This document shows, piece by piece, positions 1 through 5,757 of a DNA stretch of 6,993 nt; the stretch's first letter is position 1, and each line of letters starts with the position of its first letter. A program made the translations under genes and the position numbers. Origin of the DNA: Pseudopedobacter sp. Lineage in GTDB: Bacteria; Bacteroidota; Bacteroidia; Sphingobacteriales; Sphingobacteriaceae. The stretch is taken from positions 1 to 6,993 of the forward strand of contig JACMNZ010000228.1 of assembly GCA_014378285.1 (NCBI GenBank), read 5' to 3'. The notes beneath the pieces are model-generated. The model was not told the DNA's origin. It made no database searches and saw nothing but the letters and a program-made list of their open reading frames with translations.

Positions 1-20
1 GCCCACCAAAAAAGTTGGGC
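1..20. other. Small stem-loop at the window edge, 3' of hemL
   Basis: Bases 1-5 (GCCCA) pair with 16-20 (TGGGC) around an A-rich loop. It lies 53 bases beyond the hemL stop codon. It could be part of a terminator for the heme block, but whatever follows it on the minus strand lies outside the window, so no U-tract can be seen. The rest of 1-72 shows no gene or clear signal. Confidence 0.25.
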
Positions 21-72
21 AAATACATAGCATACTAATGCGTAAAATATGGTGATGGGTTTAAATGACATT

Positions 73-1443
73 TTATTTATTTCTAAAAACAATATCTAAG
101 CATTCAAATATAGCTCTTTTTGCTTTCTCTAAATCTAGCTTTGAATGTGCGGCAGAAACAAACCCGACTTCATAGCCAGATGGACCTAAATATATCCCCC
201 TATTTAATAATTCACGGTGCATCATTTTGAATTTTTCCATACTTGCAGGATCAATCGCTTCTGATGTTTGCACTTTTTCTAAATCTGTAAAAGCAAACCA
301 AAAAATAGAACCAATTTGGAACACTTTAAATTTATAGCTTTTAGAACTGGCATATCGCTGAATAGCATTTGTAAAGTCCTCTGTTTTTGTATTTAATTCT
401 TTATAAAAACCAGATTTTGCCAATTCAGTCAATTGTGCAATTCCACCAGCCATGGCAACTGGGTTTCCTGATAAAGTTCCTGCTTGGTAAACACTGCCTT
501 CTGGAGAAATATTTGACATAATACTTGCTGAGGCACCATAAGCACCAACCGGTAAACCACCACCAATAATTTTCCCATAAGTAATAATATCTGGTTTGAT
601 ATCATAATAACCGGCTGCCCCATCAAAACCTACTCTAAAGCCAGAAATTACTTCATCAAAAATTAATAAAGCTTTGTTTTCATCACAAATTTCTCTTAAA
701 TATTGTAAGAAATCTTTATCCTGTAAAAGCAATCCGTTGTTTGCCGGAACAGGCTCAATAATAACACATGCAACTTGGTCTTTAAACTGATCAAAGGCCG
801 CTTTCACGGCCGCTTTATCATTCAATGAAATTACGATGGTTTCATCGGCGTAAGCTTTTGGAATACCTGCCGAAGAAGTTTCACCAAAAGTTACTAATCC
901 AGAACCCGCTTTTACCAAAAGAGCATCGGTATGGCCATGATAACAACCTTCAAATTTGATGATTTTATCTCTTTTTGTTGCCCCACGAGCCAAACGTATT
1001 GCTGACATGACAGCCTCAGTACCTGAACTTGTAAACCGTATTTTCTCTATGTATCTGTTATTTTTTACGATGAGTTCTGCAAGTTCACTTTCTAAGGCTG
1101 TAGGTGCTCCAAACGTCATTCCGTTTTGCATCACTTCAATTACCTTCTCTCTAATTTTGGGGTGATTGTGCCCTAAAATAAGCGGCCCCCAAGAACAACA
1201 GAAATCTATAAATTCATTTCCATCGGCATCCCATAAACGGCAACCATCTCCTTTTTCTATAAATAGCGGAGTGCCATAAACAGATTTAAACGCCCTTACC
1301 GGGGAATTTACTCCGCCAGGGAAATATTTCTTGGCTTTTTCGTAAAGCTCAGTAGATTTGTCTCTCACTATATCCGGTTTATCGCCGTAAAGCAATTGAT
1401 TTTCTTCTTTAGAATTGAATATGTTTTTTATAGAATCGAACAT
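73..1443 (-). CDS. hemL: Glutamate-1-semialdehyde 2,1-aminomutase (HemL)
   Basis: This cytosolic PLP enzyme (class-III aminotransferase fold) converts glutamate-1-semialdehyde to 5-aminolevulinate, the last step of the C5 route into tetrapyrroles. The 456-residue product shows the family entry motif FPGGVNSPVRAF (41-52), the SSGTEA phosphate-binding segment (139-144), DEVISGFR (263-270, where Asp263 should contact the PLP ring nitrogen), the Schiff-base lysine Lys291 in YGKIIGGGLPVGAYG, and AGTLSGNP (321-328). All expected catalytic elements are present. It is slightly longer than the usual ~430 residues because about 30 residues precede the first conserved block; the ATG at 1443 is still the natural start, since the next Met (residue 105) is inside the core. 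It begins 38 bases after the hemB stop, with no promoter box between them, so it is probably cotranscribed with hemB. The C5 route implies a HemA elsewhere, as none is visible here. Confidence 0.97.
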   Translation of the reverse strand: MFDSIKNIFNSKEENQLLYGDKPDIVRDKSTELYEKAKKYFPGGVNSPVRAFKSVYGTPLFIEKGDGCRLWDADGNEFIDFCCSWGPLILGHNHPKIREKVIEVMQNGMTFGAPTALESELAELIVKNNRYIEKIRFTSSGTEAVMSAIRLARGATKRDKIIKFEGCYHGHTDALLVKAGSGLVTFGETSSAGIPKAYADETIVISLNDKAAVKAAFDQFKDQVACVIIEPVPANNGLLLQDKDFLQYLREICDENKALLIFDEVISGFRVGFDGAAGYYDIKPDIITYGKIIGGGLPVGAYGASASIMSNISPEGSVYQAGTLSGNPVAMAGGIAQLTELAKSGFYKELNTKTEDFTNAIQRYASSKSYKFKVFQIGSIFWFAFTDLEKVQTSEAIDPASMEKFKMMHRELLNRGIYLGPSGYEVGFVSAAHSKLDLEKAKRAIFECLDIVFRNK

Positions 1444-1481
1444 GTCTTTAAGATTACACTTTGGTTAATACCGAAAGCAAT

Positions 1482-2450
1482 TTATATCCATTTATTTTCT
1501 AGCACTTCTTTAGCGTGATAGGTCAAGATTACATCTGCACCCGCTCTTTTTATGCACATTAATTTCTCTGCAATTGCTCTTTGATCTAACCAACCTCTTT
1601 CAATTGCGGCTTTAACCATGGCATATTCGCCGCTTACGTTATAGGCTGCAATTGGCAAATCAAAATTGTCTTTAAATAATTTAATGATATCTAAATAGGT
1701 TGTGGCAGGTTTCACCATCAAAAAATCTGCTCCTTCTTGCACATCTAAAGCAGCTTCAATCAAAGCTTCTTTCTGATTTGCAGGGTTCATTTGGTAACTT
1801 TTTTTATCACCAAATTTTGGTGCTGAATTTAAAGCATCCCTAAAAGGCCCATAAAAAGCACTGGCATATTTAGCCGTGTAAGACATAATAGAAACATTTG
1901 TAAAACCGTTTTCATCCAAGGCTTCACGAATGCAACGCACTCTGCCATCCATCATATCTGAAGGAGCAATAATATCTGCACCTGCTTTTGCCTGGGCAAC
2001 AGACATATTGGCTAAAATTTTTAACGTTTTGTCGTTAACAATTTCTCCATTTTCTACCAAACCGTCATGTCCATCAGAACTGTAAGGATCCATTGCAACA
2101 TCAGTTACAATGCAAGCTTCTGGAAAATTGGCTTTTACTTCTCTAATTGCCCTTAGGTATAAACCATTTTCGTTTACACTTTCTGAAGCCGTTTTATCTT
2201 TTAAACTTTCTTCTAAATTGGGAAATAAGTCGAAAGATTTTAATCCCAACTTTAAGCAACTTTCTACCTCACGTAATAAATTATCAATAGAATATCTAAA
2301 AATACCAGGCATTGAAGCCACTTCGGTTTTCCTATTATTTCCATCGATAATGAACAATGGAAAAATAAAATCAGAAGCGTGAAGATGGGTTTCTTGCACC
2401 ATATCCCTTATTACTTGCGATTTTCTATTTCTTCTTGGTCTTTGTAACAT
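1482..2450 (-). CDS. hemB: Porphobilinogen synthase / 5-aminolevulinate dehydratase (HemB), magnesium type
   Basis: HemB condenses two 5-aminolevulinates into porphobilinogen in the cytosol. The 322-residue length is normal for the family. The N-terminal arm begins with the typical RPRRNRKS (4-11). The two catalytic lysines are Lys194 (SYTAKYAS) and Lys247 (FLMVKPAT), the latter forming the P-site Schiff base. The active-site metal segment (117-130) reads DVAMDPYSSDGHDG: the cysteines of zinc-dependent enzymes are absent and Asp residues stand instead, as in plant-type magnesium-responsive enzymes. This points to independence from catalytic zinc (inference from the motif). The ATG at 2450 fits the family start. 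The gene sits between hemCD, 321 bases upstream, and hemL, 38 bases downstream. I see no good TAnnTTTG promoter directly in front of it, so it may depend on read-through from hemCD or on an unrecognised promoter in the repeat-rich gap. Confidence 0.97.
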   Translation of the reverse strand: MLQRPRRNRKSQVIRDMVQETHLHASDFIFPLFIIDGNNRKTEVASMPGIFRYSIDNLLREVESCLKLGLKSFDLFPNLEESLKDKTASESVNENGLYLRAIREVKANFPEACIVTDVAMDPYSSDGHDGLVENGEIVNDKTLKILANMSVAQAKAGADIIAPSDMMDGRVRCIREALDENGFTNVSIMSYTAKYASAFYGPFRDALNSAPKFGDKKSYQMNPANQKEALIEAALDVQEGADFLMVKPATTYLDIIKLFKDNFDLPIAAYNVSGEYAMVKAAIERGWLDQRAIAEKLMCIKRAGADVILTYHAKEVLENKWI

Positions 2451-2525
2451 TTGTTATTTGATAATTAAAATAATACTGCGTTTCAACTTATGTTTTTGTG
2501 CTCAAAAAACACAGTTTTAAATATT

Positions 2526-2549
2526 TTGGTTCGTGTGGACACGAACCAA
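2526..2549. repeat. Perfect 10-bp inverted repeat (hairpin) upstream of hemB
   Basis: The left arm TTGGTTCGTG (2526-2535) and right arm CACGAACCAA (2540-2549) are exact reverse complements around a 4-base loop (TGGA). No T-run follows on either strand, so it is not a standard intrinsic terminator. It lies 76 bases upstream of the hemB start. It could be a dispersed palindromic repeat, a regulator-binding palindrome or an mRNA-processing hairpin; the sequence alone does not decide. Confidence 0.75.
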
Positions 2550-2626
2550 TGCGAGAAATTTTAGAATTATGTTTTACGATTATATTGGTAAAGTCTAATT
2601 CTTCTGGCTTTTTAATAATTTCGTTT

Positions 2627-2653
2627 GTCATGCTTAGCGGAGCTGAAGTATCC
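2627..2653 (+). repeat. Degenerate copy of an interspersed repeat (inverted partner of 2706-2738)
   Basis: Read on the plus strand, this segment begins GTCATGCTTAGCGGAGCTGA and keeps much of the unit seen in opposite orientation at 2706-2738 (GTCAT, CT, AGCG, AG and GAAG match at corresponding places). It looks like a decayed second copy, so the two form a convergent pair about 112 bases across. The relationship was found by eye and several positions mismatch. Confidence 0.45.
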
Positions 2654-2705
2654 TTTATTCAAATAATTCTATTTTCGCAAAATCAAATTTTTGCCGTTTA
2701 ATCCA

Positions 2706-2738
2706 GTCATGCCGTCCTTCGACTTCGCTCAGGATGAC
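2706..2738 (-). repeat. REP-like interspersed repeat downstream of hemCD
   Basis: The segment is bounded by GTCAT (2706-2710) and ATGAC (2734-2738), with inner CCT (2716-2718) and AGG (2731-2733), so it can fold as an imperfect hairpin. On the minus strand it starts GTCATCCTGAGCGAAGTCGA, a sequence type I associate with short dispersed repeats in Bacteroidota genomes (recollection, not searched). It starts 33 bases after the hemCD stop, a typical place for REP-like elements. It may protect the 3' end of the hemCD message or be a passive non-autonomous element. Confidence 0.6.
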
Positions 2739-2771
2739 ATTCCTTTAAATTTTACCGCTTATGTCCTAATT

Positions 2772-4364
2772 CTACAAAACGTCTATCCCAAATAACACTT
2801 CCGCTAAGCCTATTTCATCTGGCGAAGCGGGTAAAATATATTTAACGTCCATTTCATCAAACTTTTGGCCAGTAGATTTCCCAATTGAAACTACTTGTTG
2901 ACCAGGTTCTAAAAGATTTTCTTCAAAATAGGCCTCAACGTTTGATGGACTTGTAAAAACCAACACATCAGAAAAACTTTGAGATACATTTTCTTCTAAA
3001 ATGGTTTCATAAATCACCAATTCGATGATTTTTGTATCCTCTGATAATTCTTTTTGGATACTTCTTAAAGAATCTTTAGCTACTGGGAAAAGAATAGTTT
3101 GTCCGTTAGCTATTTCTGCAAATTCTTTTGCAACATCTGCCGTGTCGCTACTTTCACCTACAAAAGAAACGGATTTTCCTAAAGTCTTTAAAAAATCTTC
3201 TGATCCTCTGCCAACCACGCCAAATTTTACGTCTTTTGGTAAATTTGGTTGTAGCCCAAAAAAGTACTCGATCCCGTTTTTACTACTAAAGAAAATCCAA
3301 TCGATTTGTTTTAAAATGTATGAATCTAATTTATGGATAGTTGGAACTGTTCTAATTAAAGAACGGTCTTCTACTTGTATATGATGTTTTTCTAAAGATT
3401 TACGGAAATAACTATGCTCACTAAGTTCTCTAGAGATAAAAACAGATTTTGGAAATTTTCTATTTGCAATATCAAATTTAGCAAGGATTTTTTCTGCTAA
3501 ACCATCTGTAGTATTTGAAGTGTAATATAATCTATCCGGAAACTCGTCTTGATCTAAAGATTTTGTAGTCCATGTATGGAAAATACCTTCTTCATCTTTC
3601 TCGCAGTAACAACCTAAAGGCATGTGGCAACCGCCATCAAAAAGGTTTAAAACTTTACGTTCTACACCAATTTGCTCTGCAACTTCTTTGTTGTTTATAT
3701 ACTGAAGAATTTCAAATAACTCTTTATCATTCTCACGGATTTGAATTGCCAAAACCCCTTGTGCCGGCGATGGAACCATTTCTGCCGTTGGCTCAATTTC
3801 TTCGATATAGAATTCTGATAAATCTATATTTAACCTAGAAACCCCAGCTTTAGCCATGATAATGGCATCATATTTTTCATCTCGAAGTTTTTGAATACGG
3901 GTTGGAACGTTTCCACGCAAATTTTCGAACTCTAAATCAGGACGAACGGCATGTAATTGTGATTGCCTTCTGTTAGACGAGGTACCGACAGTACCGTTAT
4001 GTTTTACAGAAAGTTTTTTAGTAGCATCCACACAATCTTTTAAAATTATAATGATTTCTGAAGGGTCTTCACGTTCAGAAACAGCGGCGATAATTAAACC
4101 TTCGGAATTTTTTGTAGGTAAATCTTTATGAGAATGTACAGCCAAATCTATACTGCCATCTAATAGTTGCTCTTCTAGTTCTTTGGTAAAAAAGCCTTTG
4201 CCTTCTAGTTTATCTAAACGAAGATTTAAAATGTTATCTCCTTGGGTTTTGATGATTTTTAGCTCGGTGTTTACATTTATTTTCGCCAATTCTGCCTTTA
4301 CAAAATTTGCTTGCCACAATGCTAAATCGCTCCCTCTGGTACCAATGGTAATAGTTCTGTCCAA
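2772..4364 (-). CDS. hemCD: Fused hydroxymethylbilane synthase / uroporphyrinogen-III synthase (HemC-HemD)
   Basis: One 530-residue cytosolic protein carries two consecutive enzymes of the pathway. Residues 1 to about 300 are porphobilinogen deaminase: IGTRGSDLALWQ (7-18), GKGFFTKELE (55-64), HSHKDLPT (77-84, with catalytic Asp81), GTSSNRRQSQL (127-137), NLRGNVPTR (148-156), PSPAQG (198-203), and Cys246 in FDGGCHMPLGCY, which anchors the dipyrromethane cofactor. Residues about 305-530 match the two-lobed HEM4 fold, with IFFSSKNGIEYFF (357-369), FGVVGRGS (381-388) and VLVFTSPSNVEAYF (467-480). A fusion could pass the unstable hydroxymethylbilane straight to ring closure. The start codon is TTG (4362-4364): no in-frame ATG lies between it and the upstream stop at 4395, and the first internal Met is residue 170, deep in the core. 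A TAnnTTTG box lies 19 bases upstream. The deaminase call is very secure; the HemD half is less conserved but well supported by position and length. Confidence 0.95.
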   Translation of the reverse strand: MDRTITIGTRGSDLALWQANFVKAELAKINVNTELKIIKTQGDNILNLRLDKLEGKGFFTKELEEQLLDGSIDLAVHSHKDLPTKNSEGLIIAAVSEREDPSEIIIILKDCVDATKKLSVKHNGTVGTSSNRRQSQLHAVRPDLEFENLRGNVPTRIQKLRDEKYDAIIMAKAGVSRLNIDLSEFYIEEIEPTAEMVPSPAQGVLAIQIRENDKELFEILQYINNKEVAEQIGVERKVLNLFDGGCHMPLGCYCEKDEEGIFHTWTTKSLDQDEFPDRLYYTSNTTDGLAEKILAKFDIANRKFPKSVFISRELSEHSYFRKSLEKHHIQVEDRSLIRTVPTIHKLDSYILKQIDWIFFSSKNGIEYFFGLQPNLPKDVKFGVVGRGSEDFLKTLGKSVSFVGESSDTADVAKEFAEIANGQTILFPVAKDSLRSIQKELSEDTKIIELVIYETILEENVSQSFSDVLVFTSPSNVEAYFEENLLEPGQQVVSIGKSTGQKFDEMDVKYILPASPDEIGLAEVLFGIDVL

Positions 4365-4383
4365 TTTTATTTGATTTGTTGCA

Positions 4384-4391
4384 CAAAAATA
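4384..4391 (-). promoter_or_regulatory. Putative hemCD promoter (-7 box, TATTTTTG)
   Basis: The minus strand reads TATTTTTG, a full match to the Bacteroidota -7 consensus TAnnTTTG, ending 19 bases before the TTG start codon. Transcription would begin about 13-15 bases upstream of the start, giving a very short A-rich leader without an obvious Shine-Dalgarno sequence. I see no good TTTG -33 box at the expected distance. Confidence 0.5.
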
Positions 4392-4588
4392 AAATTAAAG
4401 AAATGGTTTAAGGTGTTTAGAGAATCTATTGACAATGTTATGAAGAAGAGAGGATTGTTTGAAGGTTTATAAATATGGGCTAACCACCTCCAATCCCCGC
4501 CAGCGCATATCACTCTCTTGAAATAGTTATGTAATGTGAAAACCCACTAATGTAATTTCTCCTTTCTTTGATTTGACGGAGTTTTCTT

Positions 4589-4665
4589 GCGTTAGGGATA
4601 GAAACGGCAGCTTTTTGTCCGCCAGCTGGCGGACAAAAACTATAGTGTATAGCCCGTTAAAACGC
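4589..4665 (+). ncRNA. Structured palindromic intergenic element, possibly a flavo-1-like RNA
   Basis: Nested inverted repeats are visible. The outer arms are GCGTT (4589-4593) and AACGC (4661-4665). Inner arms are AACGG (4603-4607) with CCGTT (4654-4658), or alternatively GGG (4595-4597) with CCC (4653-4655). At the centre is a perfect 28-base palindrome (4612-4639; core GTCCGCCAGCTGGCGGAC). The flanks AGGGATAG and TATAGCCCG resemble, from memory, structured intergenic elements widespread in Bacteroidota, of which the flavo-1 RNA motif is the nearest named class. That identification is tentative, as no covariance search was possible. It lies downstream of the CsbD-like gene and upstream of hemCD, and reads on the strand opposite to both. 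The remaining part of this 311-base gap (about 4392-4588) shows no gene or motif I can name. Confidence 0.45.
4612..4639. repeat. Perfect 28-bp palindrome
   Basis: The two 14-base halves, centred between 4625 and 4626, are exact reverse complements. T5 is on the left of a GC-rich core and A5 on the right. This polarity is opposite to an intrinsic terminator, which needs A's before and U's after the stem, on both strands. It is therefore better read as the central hairpin of the surrounding element or as a REP-like palindrome. Confidence 0.9.
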
Positions 4666-4675
4666 CCAAATAAAA

Positions 4676-4891
4676 TTAAAGTCTATTATTTTCGATGTTT
4701 AAAAGACCTTTTTTAAGGGTAAAAACAACATATTCCCGTTTTCTATTTAAACGTTCTTGTAGGTGAGTGATGAGTTTTTCTTCTTGGCCAGCCTCAAATG
4801 CCAAATCATCATCGGATAAATGATTGTATTTACGTTGGAGCTTTATCTTTAATCTGTCCCAGTTTTGATTACTGATGGTAATTTCTGCCAT
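4676..4891 (-). CDS. CsbD-like small stress-associated protein, 71 residues
   Basis: This small, charged, soluble protein has no signal peptide or membrane segment. It shows a CsbD-type layout: NW (residues 10-11), LKIKLQRKYNHLSDDDLAFEAGQEEKL (14-40, with the DDDL and E-G-x-E-E positions typical of Bacteroidota CsbD proteins), then a second amphipathic stretch LQERLNRKREYV (44-55). The usual glycines after the first lysine and in the second half are missing, so it is a divergent member. CsbD proteins are induced by general stress, but their biochemical role is unknown, so no function can be claimed. The ATG at 4891 is preferred over the in-frame TTG at 4909, because that TTG overlaps a promoter-like TATTTTTG box and could not lie in a message started from it. 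Its own box suggests independent transcription from the lactamase upstream. Confidence 0.7.
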   Translation of the reverse strand: MAEITISNQNWDRLKIKLQRKYNHLSDDDLAFEAGQEEKLITHLQERLNRKREYVVFTLKKGLLNIENNRL

Positions 4892-4906
4892 GATATTTAT
4901 TTGCTG

Positions 4907-4914
4907 CAAAAATA
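4907..4914 (-). promoter_or_regulatory. Putative promoter of the CsbD-like gene (-7 box, TATTTTTG)
   Basis: The minus strand reads TATTTTTG, matching TAnnTTTG, with its 3' end 15 bases before the ATG at 4891. A TTTC about 20 bases upstream is an imperfect -33 box. The box is the same octamer as in front of hemCD and at a similar distance from its start codon. It overlaps the alternative TTG start, which argues for the shorter reading frame. Confidence 0.5.
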
Positions 4915-4954
4915 GCAGATAGATTGTGATTAGAGAAATTTAAGCATTTTAATT

Positions 4955-5671
4955 TTAATCTGCTATGGTAAATAGCTTTTGGGTATAGTCTAAAAGTTCT
5001 TTTCCTCCAAATTTACCATGCCCAGGAATTACAACGTCTGGTTTTAAAGCTTTAACTTTTTTAATTGTGTTTGCCCATTGAGAAGTACTGGCATCGGCTA
5101 AATTACCCTTATTTGCACCGATTGCTTTTACCATACAGCCTCCAAAAAGTATTTTTTCTGCTGGGATATAGCTCACGATATTATCTGAAGTATGAGCAGG
5201 ACCAAAATAGTAATTTTTCACTTTTACATTTCCTACTTTTAAATTTAGCGTTTTATCAAAACCATTTTGCGGCACTTCAAAACCACTTGATTTTGCTAGA
5301 TCAATGGTTCTTTGATTTGCGTAAGAGGGAATATTTAAAGCATGGAAAACCTTTAATCCACCTAAACAATCATCATGGAAATGATTAATTATTACCCCAA
5401 TAATTTTTGCTTTAAGGCTATCTTTAACTAAACGAATTAGCTCTTTTGAGGCGGATTCGTTTGCGGGTGTATCAAAAACCAGAGCGCTCCCGTTACTGAT
5501 GACAACCATACCGTTACAAGATACTTTGCCAAAATCCTTTGTTTCTAAAAAGGATTCGTGAATATAAACATCAGAGGATATTTGTTTTAAATTAATTATT
5601 TTTTCTTGAGCAAAGCTTGAATGTATCAAAAATATAAAAACAAAAATCAATAAATGAGACAGCTTAAACAT
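4955..5671 (-). CDS. Subclass B1 metallo-beta-lactamase, secreted
   Basis: This is a 238-residue precursor of a periplasmic zinc hydrolase expected to open the beta-lactam ring. Residues 1-21 form a signal peptide (hydrophobic LLIFVFIFLI, then HSSFA with likely cleavage before QEK); no lipobox cysteine is present. The zinc ligands of subclass B1 are complete: His97 and His99 with Asp101 in NHFHDDC (standard 116, 118, 120), His160 in GPAHTSDN (196), Cys179 in LFGGCMVK (221) and His218 in IPGHGKFGG (263). Lys182 and Asn190 occupy the substrate-binding positions 224 and 233. The mobile loop before the core is at about 38-52. Position 121 is Cys102, and Cys52 is an additional cysteine. Length and order are normal, with no sign of decay. 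It sits alone between the photolyase gene (86 bases away) and the CsbD-like gene, with no mobile element or integron site nearby, suggesting a resident chromosomal gene. The spectrum cannot be told from sequence. Confidence 0.93.
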   Translation of the reverse strand: MFKLSHLLIFVFIFLIHSSFAQEKIINLKQISSDVYIHESFLETKDFGKVSCNGMVVISNGSALVFDTPANESASKELIRLVKDSLKAKIIGVIINHFHDDCLGGLKVFHALNIPSYANQRTIDLAKSSGFEVPQNGFDKTLNLKVGNVKVKNYYFGPAHTSDNIVSYIPAEKILFGGCMVKAIGANKGNLADASTSQWANTIKKVKALKPDVVIPGHGKFGGKELLDYTQKLFTIAD

Positions 5672-5675
5672 AAAA

Positions 5676-5708
5676 CAAATTTAGATAATAATGATTTAAC
5701 CTTCCAAA
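5676..5708 (-). promoter_or_regulatory. Putative promoter of the metallo-beta-lactamase gene
   Basis: On the minus strand a TTTG (5705-5708) and TAAATTTG (5676-5683) are separated by 21 bases, fitting the Bacteroidota -33/-7 arrangement within its reported spacing range. The -7 box ends only 4 bases before the ATG, so transcription would start at or almost at the start codon, giving a leaderless message. The sequence is AT-rich, so a chance match is possible. Confidence 0.45.
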
Positions 5709-5757
5709 AAAATAATGAAAATTTAATGTTTAATCAGTTAGAATAAAGTGTTTTTTA

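Noticed and set aside
2498..2701. Plus-strand 67-residue reading frame between hemCD and hemB
   Set aside because: It runs through the perfect hairpin and the degenerate repeat, has no recognisable motif, and opposes all neighbouring genes.
3025..3384. Plus-strand 119-residue reading frame, and smaller frames inside hemL, hemB, hemCD and the lactamase gene
   Set aside because: Each lies wholly inside, or almost wholly overlaps, a well-supported gene on the other strand and shows no family motif of its own.
4365..4588. Riboswitch or remnant of a gene upstream of hemCD
   Set aside because: The local GC-richer patch near 4478-4508 suggested a remnant, but no frame with protein-like sequence or known riboswitch core could be recognised.
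4612..4639. Intrinsic terminator for the CsbD-like gene
   Set aside because: The stem is strong, but the T-run precedes and the A-run follows it on both strands, which is the wrong polarity for a rho-independent terminator.
4676..5671. Lactamase and CsbD-like gene as a mobile resistance cassette
   Set aside because: No attC-like site, insertion sequence, transposase or integrase is visible, and base composition looks like that of neighbouring genes.
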